A stretch of DNA of 64,000 bases. Source: Straminergon stramineum (Eukaryota; Streptophyta; Bryopsida; Hypnales; Calliergonaceae). Made by a program: the position numbers and the translations under genes. The stretch covers positions 932,501 to 996,500 of the forward strand of contig OY987269.1 in the NCBI GenBank assembly GCA_963920665.1, in the 5' to 3' direction. A model generated the notes under the pieces. That model worked only from the letters and a program-made list of their open reading frames with translations. It had not been told where the DNA came from and did not search any database. Positions 10,807-23,265 of the stretch are shown here, piece by piece. Position 1 is the stretch's first letter. Each line of letters begins with the position of its first letter.

Positions 10807-12779
10807 TTCAAGGGCACCCACCTCCTCTCATTTCAACATGGTAATCTTATCAATTAGGATTTTCACCCTAATTTACCAATTTTGACTTTCTACACTGGTC
10901 CAATTTCTAACTTTTGGAGATTAACTCCAAATCACAAACGGATTGCACCATTGGCTTCAGAAGACCATTTTTAGTCTAAGGGTACCCCCCACCCCTTTTT
11001 CTAACTTCAAAATTTCAACGAAACCTAACGCCAACTTAACATCCAAAAGGGTTAAAAACCCAACTTTTGGAGTTTGACTTTTTTGAAAAAAGTAACTAGC
11101 CTAGGTTCTTAAGTAGGTGTGGGGGAGTAAGAAAAGACCTATCTTTGACCCGATTCTGCTTTTGTATGCTCCCGATCCATTGGTCAACTCCACCGTAATC
11201 TTTAAATTTTGTCAATTGTTGAGGAATCTTGCAAGTTCGGGTTCTTCTGACTATCAGAATGTCTTGAAACTTGTTGGAGCGTCTTATTAACATAAAAGAA
11301 GCTATCTTAATTTTTAGTGAGATTTTACCACCACCTGGAGAATTTTTAGGAATTTCTCATCGTAGGTTTGGGTAGTTGACTGTCCGGAAAGGCATCTTCT
11401 GACTATCAGAAAATTCCGAAACTTTTTGTGGAACCTCCCATGGAATCCCACAACACATGTGTAGGCTCATATTTTTACTCTACACATCGGCCTAGGGGAA
11501 CAAAATCCACCCCCTTATTTAATTATGGATGGCTAGGGAATCTTCCACACCGGTGGGAATCTTGGCAAACCGATTTCGCCGTTGTTTCCCGGGCATGGTT
11601 TTAACCCTAAGTCACCTTCCTTGGACCAAAGATTCCTCCATGGTCCCATCTTGGTATTTTCAACATCTGCAAGCCAATAAATGGGGTTCCGCTATTTCGT
11701 CGATGAAATGGGGAAACTGGAACCTATCTCTGGGAACTAACCTATGTGCCTCACCAGGGTTCCCTCAACCAATATTAGCCAAGCGATGTCCTTTCTATGT
11801 GGGATTTTTGAGCCTAGTATGCTCATAACTCGTAATTACCACGATTGGTTAGGTTCTAACCTATTTACAAGTGAAATTTGAATCTAATTAGTAAAAACTC
11901 TCAAAATATGACCAAATACTACATTGGCATGTAACACACCTATTTTGGTTTTACACTCTTTTGGGGTTTTTTGTTTTATTTTCCACACTTATTTTCACAA
12001 AAAAATTAAAAAAAAGATAAGTGAGTCCCTGGTGACAAAATAAGGGCTCACACAATCCCTCGAGAGTTGCAAAGCATTCTTGATGAAAGGCATTGTGGTG
12101 TTCTACGAGACAGAGACTACAATGTCCCTTGACACTAAATATGTGTGATATCAAGAGGATTGCATTGATAAATTCAAGGCGGACATGAAGCAGAGGATGT
12201 TGGATGCCTTGAACATGCCACAATGGCATCAAGAAATGGAAAAGAAGAATTTTCTTCAATCCTTGGAGAAAAGGGCACATGATGCATTATAGAATGCCAA
12301 AGTTATGATAGAGAAGTGGGGGAAGGAGCACCATGAAAATGATGAAGCTTTTAAGCACGTCATTATGAAAGTGGACATATTTACAAATAGGTGCAAACCA
12401 TTTGGTAGAAAGTGGAATAGAATAAAGTCGGTGGATTGGTGGAACAGCACGGATGGAGTTGCACAAGTACAAAATACACATCACCTTCTAATAGTGCTTC
12501 TGGAAATAGCCATGGTCATTGTCCTAGATAACAGAGTCATGCGGGGTGGCTATGCAATAGTTTGGAGGGTCTGAATTGAAGAATATCCTCAAATTCATTC
12601 ATCACGAGAGTTTGTAGTAAAAACATCTCTCTTGAAAGGTCGACGTCCGGAACTTGCCAAGTTGGAACACAATACTGAGTCCGTACACTATACAAAAAAG
12701 GATGTTTTATGACTCAAAAAAAATGACTGGGGATGACTGGTGATTCATTCGAGTAATATTTTTGGAAGCCAACATGTTG

Positions 12780-13240
12780 GAAAAAAAATATGACTACAAA
12801 TATGACTGGCAGTCATATTTTACATTTATACTTTATAAGTATATAGTATACGTCCATTGGAAATACCAAAGTACTTTGTAGGGAACGATTGGGAATATCC
12901 TTGGGGAACATCAAGTCATATTTTTTAGTCATATTTTTTAGTCATATTTTCATGATTGTTAGATTTTTTTCTTTTGAGGCAGCTTAAGAAAAATTTGGTT
13001 GGGAATATGAAAATACTTTATAGAATCATAGGGCTTTATAAGGAACATGTTTGGGGAATGCATAGTCATATTTTGTAGTCATATTTCTACAATAGTCACA
13101 TTTATTTCCTTTTGGGCAACTTGAATAAAATTTGGGTAGGAAATATATTTGGAGAGTACTAAGTCATATTTGCCAATCATATTTTCACTTTAGTCACATT
13201 TTGCAGTCTTATTTTGTAGACATATTTATTTGGTAGTTTT
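12780..13240 (+). repeat. Left subterminal AGTCATATTTT array of F1
   Basis: Some ten scattered copies of AGTCATATTT, clustered at 12905-12945, 13065-13085 and 13160-13220. In CACTA elements such motifs bind the transposase; that role here is inferred. Confidence 0.65.
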
Positions 13241-15719
13241 GTTTTTCTTTAGGAGGAGCCTAAAGAAAAGGTGGGCAATCTAAATTGTTTTTTTTTTAAT
13301 TTTGCTCCTAGAGGCCATTCCATGAAATTAGGGTATGACTTTGTTTAATACCTATTAAAATAAATTATTTTCTTTTGTATGATGTGTCTATTATAGAATT
13401 AATGTCCAAATAATTTGGGGTGGCACATATTTATATTTGAATTAATATATTTAAAATTTTCATAGAAATTAGAAAAGGAAAAGAGAGGAATAAAGCAATT
13501 AATAATAGGAGATAATGAATTTATTTTTGAGGATGTAAACAAAAATTAGAGAGGAAGAAAAGCTTATAGACAAACCAAAGCACCAAGGTGGGACTAAGCT
13601 TGAGAATCCAAGATGAAAACCAGGCTTGTTTTGATCTACTATTGAAACTTGCTGTGGGTTGACTAATTGTGCGAATTGATTTTGATAGCTCATATAAAGT
13701 GAAATCTAATGCATTTAAACTAGTGATGTAGATTGAAGGTTGTGGAATTTAGAAAAAATACTTGAAGCTTGGAAAAAAATCTAATCCAAGGAGAAGAAAG
13801 AAGAGTGTGAGAAAAATTCATATCCAAGTAGCCATAGAGCAAGAGTAAGTGAGGAGTGCAATTTGTGTTAATAGTCTCTGAGTGTTTGAAGAAGAAGTGT
13901 AGGTTCTAAGTTGCTACTCAAAGCTTTGGACATGATTAGGAGACTAATATGACCCCCTTATAGGGATTTGACTATGTATTAAACAAAAATTGTTGATTAT
14001 AATACGTATAGTTGATCAAATGAAGTTTTCAAGTCTTAAATGTATATTTTGTTAGCACCTATGAGGTTGATATCATTACAATTGTTTGATTCCTAAAGTA
14101 ATTAGAAATCAAATAGTAGTAATAGAAGTCAAAGATTGCAATTCTAAACTATTCCAAAAAATGAAGGAAAAAAACAAAAAATGTTGAAAATAATTTGGAG
14201 AAAGTTTAGAGGGGAAAGTAGAAAGAAATAGGTTGAAAGAAAAGAATTAGATCATATATCTAATTTATACCCATAGTTGTAAAAGTTGTATACAAAAACA
14301 CAAAAAATGCAAAAAAAATGGATTAAAGCAAACCTCATAATAAAATTACAATATACATGTTGGAGAATGGGGATGTTGCAAAAATCTATTTGAAGGCATG
14401 TTTTTAAATTTGGCACTTCATTTTTTTTCTTCTTGTAGAAACTATAATTGCGCTACAAATTAGATGTTTACATCAAACCTCTAAGAATTTATTAAAACCA
14501 ACTTTGAATTCAAGATCACTTAGTTAATTTTTAGAGGATTCCAATAACATATGACATTTTTAAAAATAAATAAAAATTAGGGAAGATAGAGTATGATGAA
14601 ATTGGATAATCCATAGCATTAGTTTTGGATAAAAGATACCAAAATTCATCGAATTCATGTCAAAAAGAAAAGTTAAAATTTGGTGACATTTAGAATTCAA
14701 TTTTGAAAGTAAAAATGAATTTAGAATTATAGGCTAAAAGAAAATGTTGGATGAAATCTTGAACGATGAATTAGAGACAAACCTTCATCCATCTATATTT
14801 TTTACTAAAAATATTCCATTATAAATATATTTACTATTTTAGAATAGGCATGCAACATTCTACAACGTCAACTAACAAATTTTAATTTCTCAACTTGGAT
14901 TTGGAGGTTTAGAGTTGTGACCTAGATTGGCCACAACCATCTAAAACCTCTAACTTTTATAGTTTGTGTGTGTTTTAGTTTAAATGTCAACCACTTACAA
15001 TTTATCAGTAGAATAAAATTGTTCATTGCTTAGAATGCCCATTGAACAATACTTAAATATCTAAATTAAGATTTGAAGCCCAACAACAACAAAATATAAT
15101 TGTGTTTGCTTTATTTCAAGGATATAAATAAAATACTCACATATATCATGTATTGAAGTTCGTTTCTTTCTTATAAAGTTTTTTTGCAATGTCATATAAG
15201 CCATATTTATAGAGGATCTCTGTAGGGCCATTTAGAAGTCACACAATTATTTATATAAAGATTGAGTCTCATCGTGATTTAAATGCTTGTATTGCAATTA
15301 AAAAATGGTTGTTTGAATGTTCTTAATATAAAGATATGGACAATAAGAACATAATCCCTTTTTCTACTTCAAAGATGCTTTTAAATAGTGCCTCTATTAA
15401 ATACTTTTGCTCTTATATATTTAATCCATGGACATAGATACTTTGATTGATGTAGAACATTTGCTTAGTTGTCTTTTTTTTGCTATAACTATAGTTGTTG
15501 AAGGCCTTACAATTTCCGTTTAGAAATTTTGTAGAGTTATATGACAATATACATCTACTTTGTAACAAATTTTGTTGTTAAAATAGCTTAGTTGCTTAAT
15601 ATAGTCATATTTTGTGAATTGCATGACTACATCAAGTCATATGACTAGAGCAAGTCATGTGCATGACTAGGATTTTAAAACCCTAGTCACCACTTCTATG
15701 TAGCCGCCACTAATTTAGG

Positions 15720-16480
15720 GTTGTAAAACCCTCACCGCCGTTTCTTCTTTTTCTTTTTCTTTTTCTTCTTCTACTCCTTTGTTTTTTGTTGCCTCTTAGG
15801 TTTAGTTTCTTGTTGTTTTCTAGCTTTAGTTTCTTCTTTCTTCTTAGTTCTTGATCCTTGCTCTTAGTTTTTTCTTGTTACTTGTTACTTTATGCTTCCT
15901 CTTAATTCTTACTTCTGAGTTCTTATTTTTTGTTGCTTCCTAGTTCTTACTTTTTGTTGTTTCTTCATTCTTGATTTTTGCTTCTAGTTTCTTCTTGTTA
16001 CCTCTTAATTGTTACCTCCAAGTTCTTGCCTCTTTTAGCTTCTTAGTTTTTGCTCCTTGCTTCTAGTTTTTCTTCTTACATCTTAATTCTTGCTTCCTAG
16101 TTCTTGTCTCTTGTTGCTTCTTAATTCTTGCTTTTCATTTCTTTTTGATGCATTTTAACTCGTGTTTCTTGTTGCATCTTATTGCATCTTAGTTTTTGTT
16201 TCTTCTTGTTATTTATTGCATCTTAACTTGTATTTCTTGTTACTTCTTATTGCATCTTAATTCTTACTTCTTCTTGTTATTTTGTTGCATTTTATTGCAT
16301 CTTAACTTGTGTCTCTTGTTGCTTTTTGTTGCATCTTAATTCTTAATTCTTCTTGCTTTATGTTACATCTTATTTCTTATTTGTTATTACCTCTTGACAC
16401 TTGCCACCTTTTAATTCTTATTTCTTTTATTACTATTGTTGTTCTTTCCTCTTATTTATTTATGACTTCTAAAAATCTAG
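15720..16480. repeat. Pyrimidine-rich low-complexity block inside F1
   Basis: A degenerate array built from TTCTTGTTGC, TTCTTAGTTCTTGC and TTGCATCTTA. One strand is almost free of purines except G in fixed places. It looks like an old tandem expansion. The 89-codon frame at 16309-16578 falls in it and is not a gene. Confidence 0.6.
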
Positions 16481-16999
16481 TGGTTATGCATGTTTCTTAC
16501 CTTAAACTTTTGCTTCATATTTTATGTTGCCTTAAATCCGTAAAGGTTGAGCTATATTATTCATTCACCAAAAATTAACCTCTTTCATTGTACATGTAGG
16601 CAATTAAAGTTGAAATGAAGTTATCGGAGGTTATTTACAGCACTAAAAAAATAACTTCTTCACATTTCAGTAAGGAATAGAAGTCCTAGAGCGTGTAGGA
16701 ATATACATCTACACAGTGTCATTGTAATATATTTTGAATTAATGACTAATAAATGTCATTGAAAAAAGTTACATTTTTTCTTGCATTTTTTCTCTTCAAT
16801 ATGTTTGTCTCTTATGCATCTCAAAAATCATATGTATTCATTTTTTATTGGAAGGTGTCATTTATTTAGGTACTAAACCATGTTGATGCATGATTGCAAT
16901 GCCACTTGTCAATTTAGAATGTATAGAAAATGTGATTGTAATTTATGATAAGCTATTATAAACCTCAAGTCCCCCCAGTTACAAATATCACTTGCTTGA

Positions 17000-17720
17000 G
17001 TTATATTTTATAATGTATCTTAGCCAAAATATGACTTGTTGTAGTTATATAATGTTCACAATAATGCCAGTAACATGACTCTATACTTTTAAAAATATGA
17101 CTACATTCAATTATAAAATTACTAGTAACATTCCATGTGAACTACTACATGAGCCAAAAATATGACTTACATTAGTCATATTTCACATCAATAAAAAATA
17201 TGACTCATGAAGGTCATATTCCACATCAACAAAAAATATGACCAACTAGAGTCATTTTCTACAACAATATGCAGAGAATATGACTCATAAGAGTTATTTT
17301 TCACATTGACAAAAAATATGACTTATAAGTCATTTTTCACTCAACAAAAAATATAACTCACAGAAGTCATATCCTACATCAACAAAAAATATGACTCACA
17401 AAAGTCATATCCCACATCAGCCCAAAATATGACTACAAAAAGTCATATGCCACATTAGCCAAAATATGACTCACCATAGTCATATTCTACATTAGCCTAA
17501 AATATGACTACATGGAGTCATGTGCCATGTAGGCTTTTTTTTCATTTGCCTGGATAGCTCAAAAAAAAGTCAAGCCTCCAAGGATAGTCAACATATATGC
17601 CACATAGGCAATATACGCCTAATTGTACTTTCAATATAAATGACTACAAATATGATTTATGAAAAATTTGACTAGTCAGTAATGACTAGACCCAATCATA
17701 TTGCGTGTCATCTACAATGT
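17000..17720 (-). repeat. Right subterminal array of F1, palindromic 40-50 bp units
   Basis: About ten successive units of the form AAATATGACT, a few bases, AGTCATAT, then CCACATCAnC. Each unit is a small inverted repeat, and the units follow each other with a period of roughly 40-50 bp. Confidence 0.65.
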
Positions 17721-18188
17721 TTTTTGCGTGAGTCATATTTTGAGACTTTACAACTCATTGCAGTCATTTTTTGCAGTTATAAAATACCAATTTGTTGTTA
17801 TAAAACACCCATTTTGTTGTAGTAAAGGTTGTGAGGATTCCGCACGATGGAGTGATACTCTTCTTTGTAGTCCATACAAGAAAGAATGAAGGATATTCAT
17901 TTTGGTGGAATGGTGGTACTTTGCGTGAAATGTTGAGAATGGATAATGACTACCTAGACAACATATCCATTCGAGTGTTATATAACCCTCGTATAATAGA
18001 AGAAGAAATCTTTGCCTCTAGACGTCTCAAGCGATGGAGAGACAAACGTACAGAACTTGCCTAGGCATTGTTGAATATCATGAGTGCGATGCATGTTGTT
18101 GAACATCTATACAATGACATTTCTCCAAACAATATTATGTTTTATTTTCCCAAAAATGAGTCACGGGTTTATAGTGGAGTTTGTGATT

Positions 18189-19496
18189 TGTCACACCCCT
18201 ATCTCCTTGAAGGTGCCTGAAGTGCCTTAGTGAGCAAGGGGGACCTTGGGAGTGACTTCCTAAGCCTTGCAATAGGCTAAGAAGGGAGAAATGAGAGACT
18301 CCCTAGCAAATAGGGCGCAATAGCGCCTTGGTTATGAAGGATATAGTAGCATGTCATACATGTTTGGAAAGATCTTGAGAATACGCTTCTAACCGTCCAA
18401 AGAACGTGTGATTTGGACTAGTAGGCTAGAAGTTATGGCCGTTCAAAATTGGGGGTGTCTTGGTGGCGCCGGGACACTCAAAGCCTAGGTGTGAGGGGTT
18501 CTTAAGAAATCACTCATCAAAACATGGCATGTAGCATATCATTGGAAAGATACAAAGACAAGGAACCAAGAATGACAAGCATTACGAGGTTCTAAGTCAT
18601 GAGACAAAAGTTATGGCCAAGAGAAGAGCCGTGGTGAAGGCGTGATGCCACTCTCGATGGACCCGAATCTTTGGAGGGCCATAACTTTGTGAGAACTTGT
18701 TCAAATAGGACAAGTGAGCAGTCCATCGGCATTTAATCGTCGCGTAGATATCCAAAATGGGCTCGCATGTGGGATTTGAAGCCCCAACGACAAAGTTACG
18801 CCGTTTGGAAGTTCGGGAGTCCAAATAGAGGGGGAACTTGGGGATTTCGGTTGGAAACGGGTGATCTTCCAAAACCCAAGGGGGTTTGGGAAGTCCATTT
18901 GATCCACAAGGGGGGGGGTCTACCGAAGACTACAGAGAGTACTATAGGAGGGGTTGGTCACCCTCCTCACTCCCTTTGGGAGCCTTGGTGAGTTCCGGTG
19001 ACTCATGGGTGGTGATGTAACTTCACCATTGGCTTCAAGGCTCCTTGGGACACTTGTGTGTCCCGGGGCATTGGTTGGTTGGAGTCCCACTCCTTGCTAG
19101 GCCTTTGACCATGTGTCCCGAGTTGTGAGTCCAGATTAGTGTTGGTGTGAGAGTAGCAAATGCACAATGGGCCTAGTATGAAGTGGGGTGACAACCAAAG
19201 GCAGTTAGGACCGTGGTGAGTAGTGCCACCATGAATCCTAGCACAATAAGATGGAAGTTCCTCCCCATGTCACTAAGTGACATGCCAAGTGTCACGAATG
19301 GGGTGCGTGCTAGAAGTCCTAGGCACTAGGACTTAGCAATGTGAGTTGGTAATGAGAACGTTGGGAGTGCGATGCATGTGTAGTGTTAGTTAGTGGAGCC
19401 TAAGTGTTACCGGTATTGGAGCGTGGTGAGCCCAGAAAGCTGTGAAGAGCTCTTGAAGTCTGGTTGGAGTTGTAAGGTGTTACTAGGGCTGCGACA
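18189..19496 (+). mobile_element. Solo LTR, family C (copy C1), without matching target duplication
   Basis: A 1,308-bp unit from TGTCACACCCCTA to …GCTGCGACA, with TG…CA ends. It aligns along its length with C2 and C3, including AGTACTATAGGAGGGGTTGG, which may be its promoter. The flanks do not agree (TGATT on the left, AAAGG on the right). The left flank is kinase-like sequence and the right flank is element D2. This fits a deletion by recombination between two C copies. Confidence 0.8.
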
Positions 19497-22141
19497 AAAG
19501 GTAAACGCATACAACTTCTAATAACACAATAAGGTAAAAAAGCCTCTGTCGTACGCATAGTGGAATGTAAGTACCATTATAATACCAAAACGTTGTAAAA
19601 TTACTCGAAATATTGTCCTAGGGAATTCTAGATTGTTGTTGCAAGCCGAGATTGTCCATATTACCAACTTAAGCTCTCTCTTCACCTCTTTTCTCTCTTT
19701 TCCGGATCACTACCTTTTTGGAATCCAATCCGGATCCGCTCCTTTCCGGAATCCAGATTCGTCACTTCTCACGCACACTGGTTTTTGGTGCCTCTATTTT
19801 ACCCTCAGAGGGTCGACCTTTGATCTTGTAGAGGGGTAGGGACTCACCACTCGTATTCCTCACACTCTCTTCTCTTTCTAAACTACACAAAATACACTTA
19901 GATCAAATATTGCACTAGATCAGACCAAGAAACACTCTCACAACTTTCCGAATGGCCAATCCGGAAGGCAAGTCATGAGAGCTGTAACAAGTCCTTTCCA
20001 CTACAATGACAGATCAATAGAAACTGGAACTGATGGGGGATTGTTAGTCATTCAGTAGACTGATTCTAGGGTTTGGTAGACCTTCCGAGGAAGATAGGAT
20101 GGGGTTTTTTCCATTGGCGGTTGCTTATCTTTGGATGAAACCCTCCCTCGTAATTCGGACTCGCACCCACACCACTCCTTGCCGGATTTCTGTTGCAGTG
20201 TTTTAAAGGCACTACGCGCAATATTGTATTCACAGCCTAAACTACATCACAAACGTTCTCTCCCAAATTAGATCCTTGTCAACTCAGATTCGGATTCCTC
20301 CTTTCCTCCTCTTATCTCTTACACTTCAACGCTCTTACAAACAAACACAGGAAAGTTGGATATATAACAAATCAATTTCCGAATGTCTACTTGGTGGCTC
20401 AAATTAAAGAAAGGATGACAAGATAATAATTCTACGCACCAGGATGGAATGAGAGGGCAACAAACTTGCTCCTCACTTACAAACCCAAAATCCAAAGCCA
20501 AAAAGCCACCCAAAAATCCAAGTGACCAATCATAGACTACTCGAGAAACTTGGAAAGTTAGATCCTAGATATCTGGAACCCGGGCCCATGCTTGGAAACC
20601 TGGATCAGATTCAAAATTCAAATCCAAACTAACTAAAACCCTAACTATGCCTTTTGTGCCTTCTTTTGGCTACTCCTGCCTTGACTTGCTGGTGCCCGGA
20701 TAGATGCCCTCGGAGTTGCTTTCGGAGTTGTCTTCATTGGAGTCGTTCTTAACGCTGCTCAGGTCTGGATCTTCTAGATTTCTGGAGGTGAGTCTTCCTC
20801 TTCCATGTCTTCCTCCTTTGATCCAGGTTGGTACTCCTCTTCTTTAGATTTCTCAATTTGAGTGACCTCCCTTCCGTCTTCTTCTTTTGGAGAGGTGTCA
20901 TCCAAGATGATAGGGGTCCTTTCCTTCCTTGGTTGAGGCTGCTACATGTGCTCAAAGCTTTCTGGATGAGTTCGAGCTAGATTCATCAATTCTCTAATCC
21001 AATCCATCAAGTCACTTCGGATAAGCAACCATGGTATCTGAAGGGTTTCCTTCTCAAGAAGACGAATCGTCGGAATCAGTGGTGATATGGTGACTTCCGG
21101 TGGCGCTAACTCCCGTGCTGCGTCTGGTTGCTTGGTTGGCTTCCGTGCTGTCTTAACACTTCTTGGGATGGTCTTCTCGAGTTGAGTTGAGAAGGGCTCT
21201 ATTGAATGTCGGAGAGTCTCCCTAGGGACTTTCAGTCTGGCCGGTAGTGGTGGTGATGTCATCAACTTCACTAGCGTTTCTGTGTGAAAGTGGATTTCCG
21301 AAAAGTGGGAAAAATCCATGACACGCTTTGGATCAATCCGCCCCAAGAGCTAGCGCATCTCCTTTAGCATGGAGTCCATCCTCGATGAGAAGTCGACTAG
21401 GATCTGGACTACTTTGGATCCGATCAGATGTCCTTCCTCTATTAGTTGGTTTTGGACGAGAGAGGCCTTGACGACGAGCTCCCCGAGTCTATCCACCAGA
21501 CCAGATAGATTCTTGACCAATTGCAGAGCTTCCTTCTCCCTCTGCTTTGCTGTGGCTAACTCCCCTTATGCCCAATTCAACCTAGCCTGAAGGTCCGTCT
21601 TTTCCTCCTTTAGATTTTCAATCTGTTTCTCCTTCTGTCCCAACTCTTCCGAATTCGGAAGTTTCTTCATAGTGTCGAGTATGTCCTCTAACTCGACCTT
21701 CAACTCCTTGCTAATCCTTTTGAGAATATCGGCCAGATTCTCATGGTATTCCTACACTTGCAAGACCTAGTTGAATTCGGTTTTAAAGAATCTAGAAATG
21801 TCTTCCTCTAGCTCTTCCGGATCCTTCTCCAGAACAGGGAGTTTCCCTCGTGAAGCCGAATTGGTGGATTTCCTCCGTCTCTAATCCATGAGCTGTTCCT
21901 CGTCTTCCAGCTCTTCCTCTTCTTCAAATGCCGGCCACTCTACCTCCACTTCATTTGTAAGGCCGTAATGCAAGATAGTGGATCTGGAGTTGTACTCTAC
22001 CATTTCTACGTCACTCAAAAGTTCCGCATGATGGTAGAGGTGGAATAGGTAAGGATCAATTGGGTTGGTCTTTGCCTTTCCTACATTGGCAACAAGCTTG
22101 GAGACTATTGCTCCAATGACTTTGCCCTAGTTGACCGGTCT

Positions 22142-23265
22142 TGTCACGACCCTCATCACAAGGCGTGCCCGTGCCACCTTGGTGAGCAAGGGGGACATTG
22201 GGGGTGACTCCCCAAGCCTTGCAAGAGACGAGGTGAGGGGGACTAGGAGTCCCGAGCGATCAGAGCGTGTTAGCGCTCTGATCCGGACGAATTTGGGGGC
22301 GTGTAATATATTCTTGGAAAGGTCTTGAGAAGACGCTTCTAGCCGTCTAAAGAACGCGTGATTTGGACTTGCGAGTCAAAAGTTATGGACGTTCAAAGTT
22401 GGGGTGTCTCGGTCGCGCCGGGAGTGCCTTGGCCGCGCTAGGAGTGTCCCGAATCTTTGGAGGGCGATAACTTTGCGATTACTTGTCCGAATGGAGCAAG
22501 TGAGTAGTCCATCGGCATCTACGCATCGTGTAGATGTCGAAAATGGGGTCGCATGTGCGATTTGGATCCCGGACCGCAAAGTTATGCCGGGTAGAAGTTC
22601 GGGAGTCCTAAACTAGCGCGAATCGGGAGAAACGGGGTGGTCTTCCAAAACCACAGGGTGTTTGGGAGTCCCCCTTGACATAAAAGGGGGGGGCTGCCGA
22701 ATCCCACAGAAAGTACTATAAGAGGGGTTGGTCTCCCTCCTTACTCCCTCTTGGAGCTTTGGTGAGTCCCAGTGACTCAAGGTTGGTGGTGTGGGGTCAC
22801 CACCACTCCAAGGCACCATGGGACACTTGGATGTGTCCCGTGGCACCGGTTGGGTGGAGTCCCACTCCTTGCTAGGCTATGTAAGGTGTCCTGAATGGTG
22901 AGTCCCGATTAGTGATGAAGTGGAAAGTAACAAATATATAAGGAGCCTAGTATGGAGTTGGGGTTACACTCAAGGGCGGTTAGGACCATGGTGAGTAGTG
23001 CCACTATGGGTCCTTGCACAATAAGATGGAAGTTCGGCCCCATATTACCAAGTAACATGCACCGGTGTCATGATGTGTGTGTGTGTGTGCTAGTAGTCCC
23101 AGTGACTAGGATTTAGCACAAAGAGTTGGAATTGGGACTAACATTGGATGTGCAGGGCATGTGCAGTGTTAGAAGAGCATGACCCTTGGTGCCACTAAAG
23201 TATCAAGTGCTTGAGAAGCATTGGAAGGGAACTTAAGGTGGTAGGTGTCACTAAGGGGCGTGACA
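22142..23265 (+). mobile_element. Solo LTR, family C (copy C2) inside B1
   Basis: A 1,124-bp unit from TGTCACGACCC to …GGGGCGTGACA, with perfect 5-bp target duplications GGTCT at 22137-22141 and 23266-23270. The ends are typical of plant Ty3/Gypsy LTRs. A TATA-like ACTATAAGAGGGG lies in the middle and a (TG)n run at about 23065. It cuts B1's ORF within the segment encoding FGTMEGRP. Confidence 0.9.

Larger units (their letters stand above)
8682..12052 (-). mobile_element. Solo LTR, family D (copy D1)
   Basis: A 3,371-bp unit. Read on the minus strand it starts TGTGAGCCCT and ends …ACTCACA, giving TG…CA ends. It is flanked by perfect 5-bp target duplications CAATC (8677-8681 and 12053-12057), and it interrupts the kinase-like pseudogene. 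It has one unit only: no second LTR, primer site or pol genes. A TATA box (GTATATAA) lies on the minus strand at about 10796-10803, and a GC-rich minisatellite at 9615-9945. It aligns with D2, D3 and D6. Confidence 0.85.
12686..17821. mobile_element. CACTA-type DNA transposon, non-autonomous (F1)
   Basis: The left end CACTATACAAAAAAGGATG and the reversed right end TACAACAAAATGGGTGTTTT align as a terminal inverted repeat over about 28 bp. A GTA triplet lies at each flank, matching the 3-bp duplication of CACTA elements, though the outermost right bases look eroded. The left 550 bp is rich in AGTCATATTTT and the right 800 bp in the inverse AAAATATGACT, the subterminal repeat pattern of this superfamily. 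No transposase ORF is present in 5.1 kb. The element lies in the kinase-like pseudogene, which resumes in frame after it. Confidence 0.7.
8611..18188 (+). pseudogene. Protein-kinase-like pseudogene split by D1 and CACTA F1, cut off at C1
   Basis: Three exonic blocks read in one direction: 8611-8681, 12058-12685 and 17822-18188. The second ends with a glycine-loop-like segment (RGGYAIVWRV) and a lysine segment (EFVVKTS). The third has WWNGGTLREML, a catalytic-loop segment LYNDISPNNIM (in place of HRDxxxxN) and GVCD, equivalent to the DFG site. The order N-lobe loop, lysine, hinge, catalytic loop and metal-binding Asp is that of a kinase fold. The gene is dead: solo LTR D1 sits after 8681, a CACTA element after 12685, and coding sequence stops at GVCD where C1 begins. 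Internal stops (for example at 12128-12160 and 12287) also occur. The region before the kinase domain is charged and unrecognised. The rest of the C-lobe was not found. Confidence 0.7.

Noticed and set aside
12305..12574. An 89-codon ORF as an independent small gene
   Set aside because: It continues the frame before and after it and ends in the glycine-loop-like segment of the kinase-like pseudogene.
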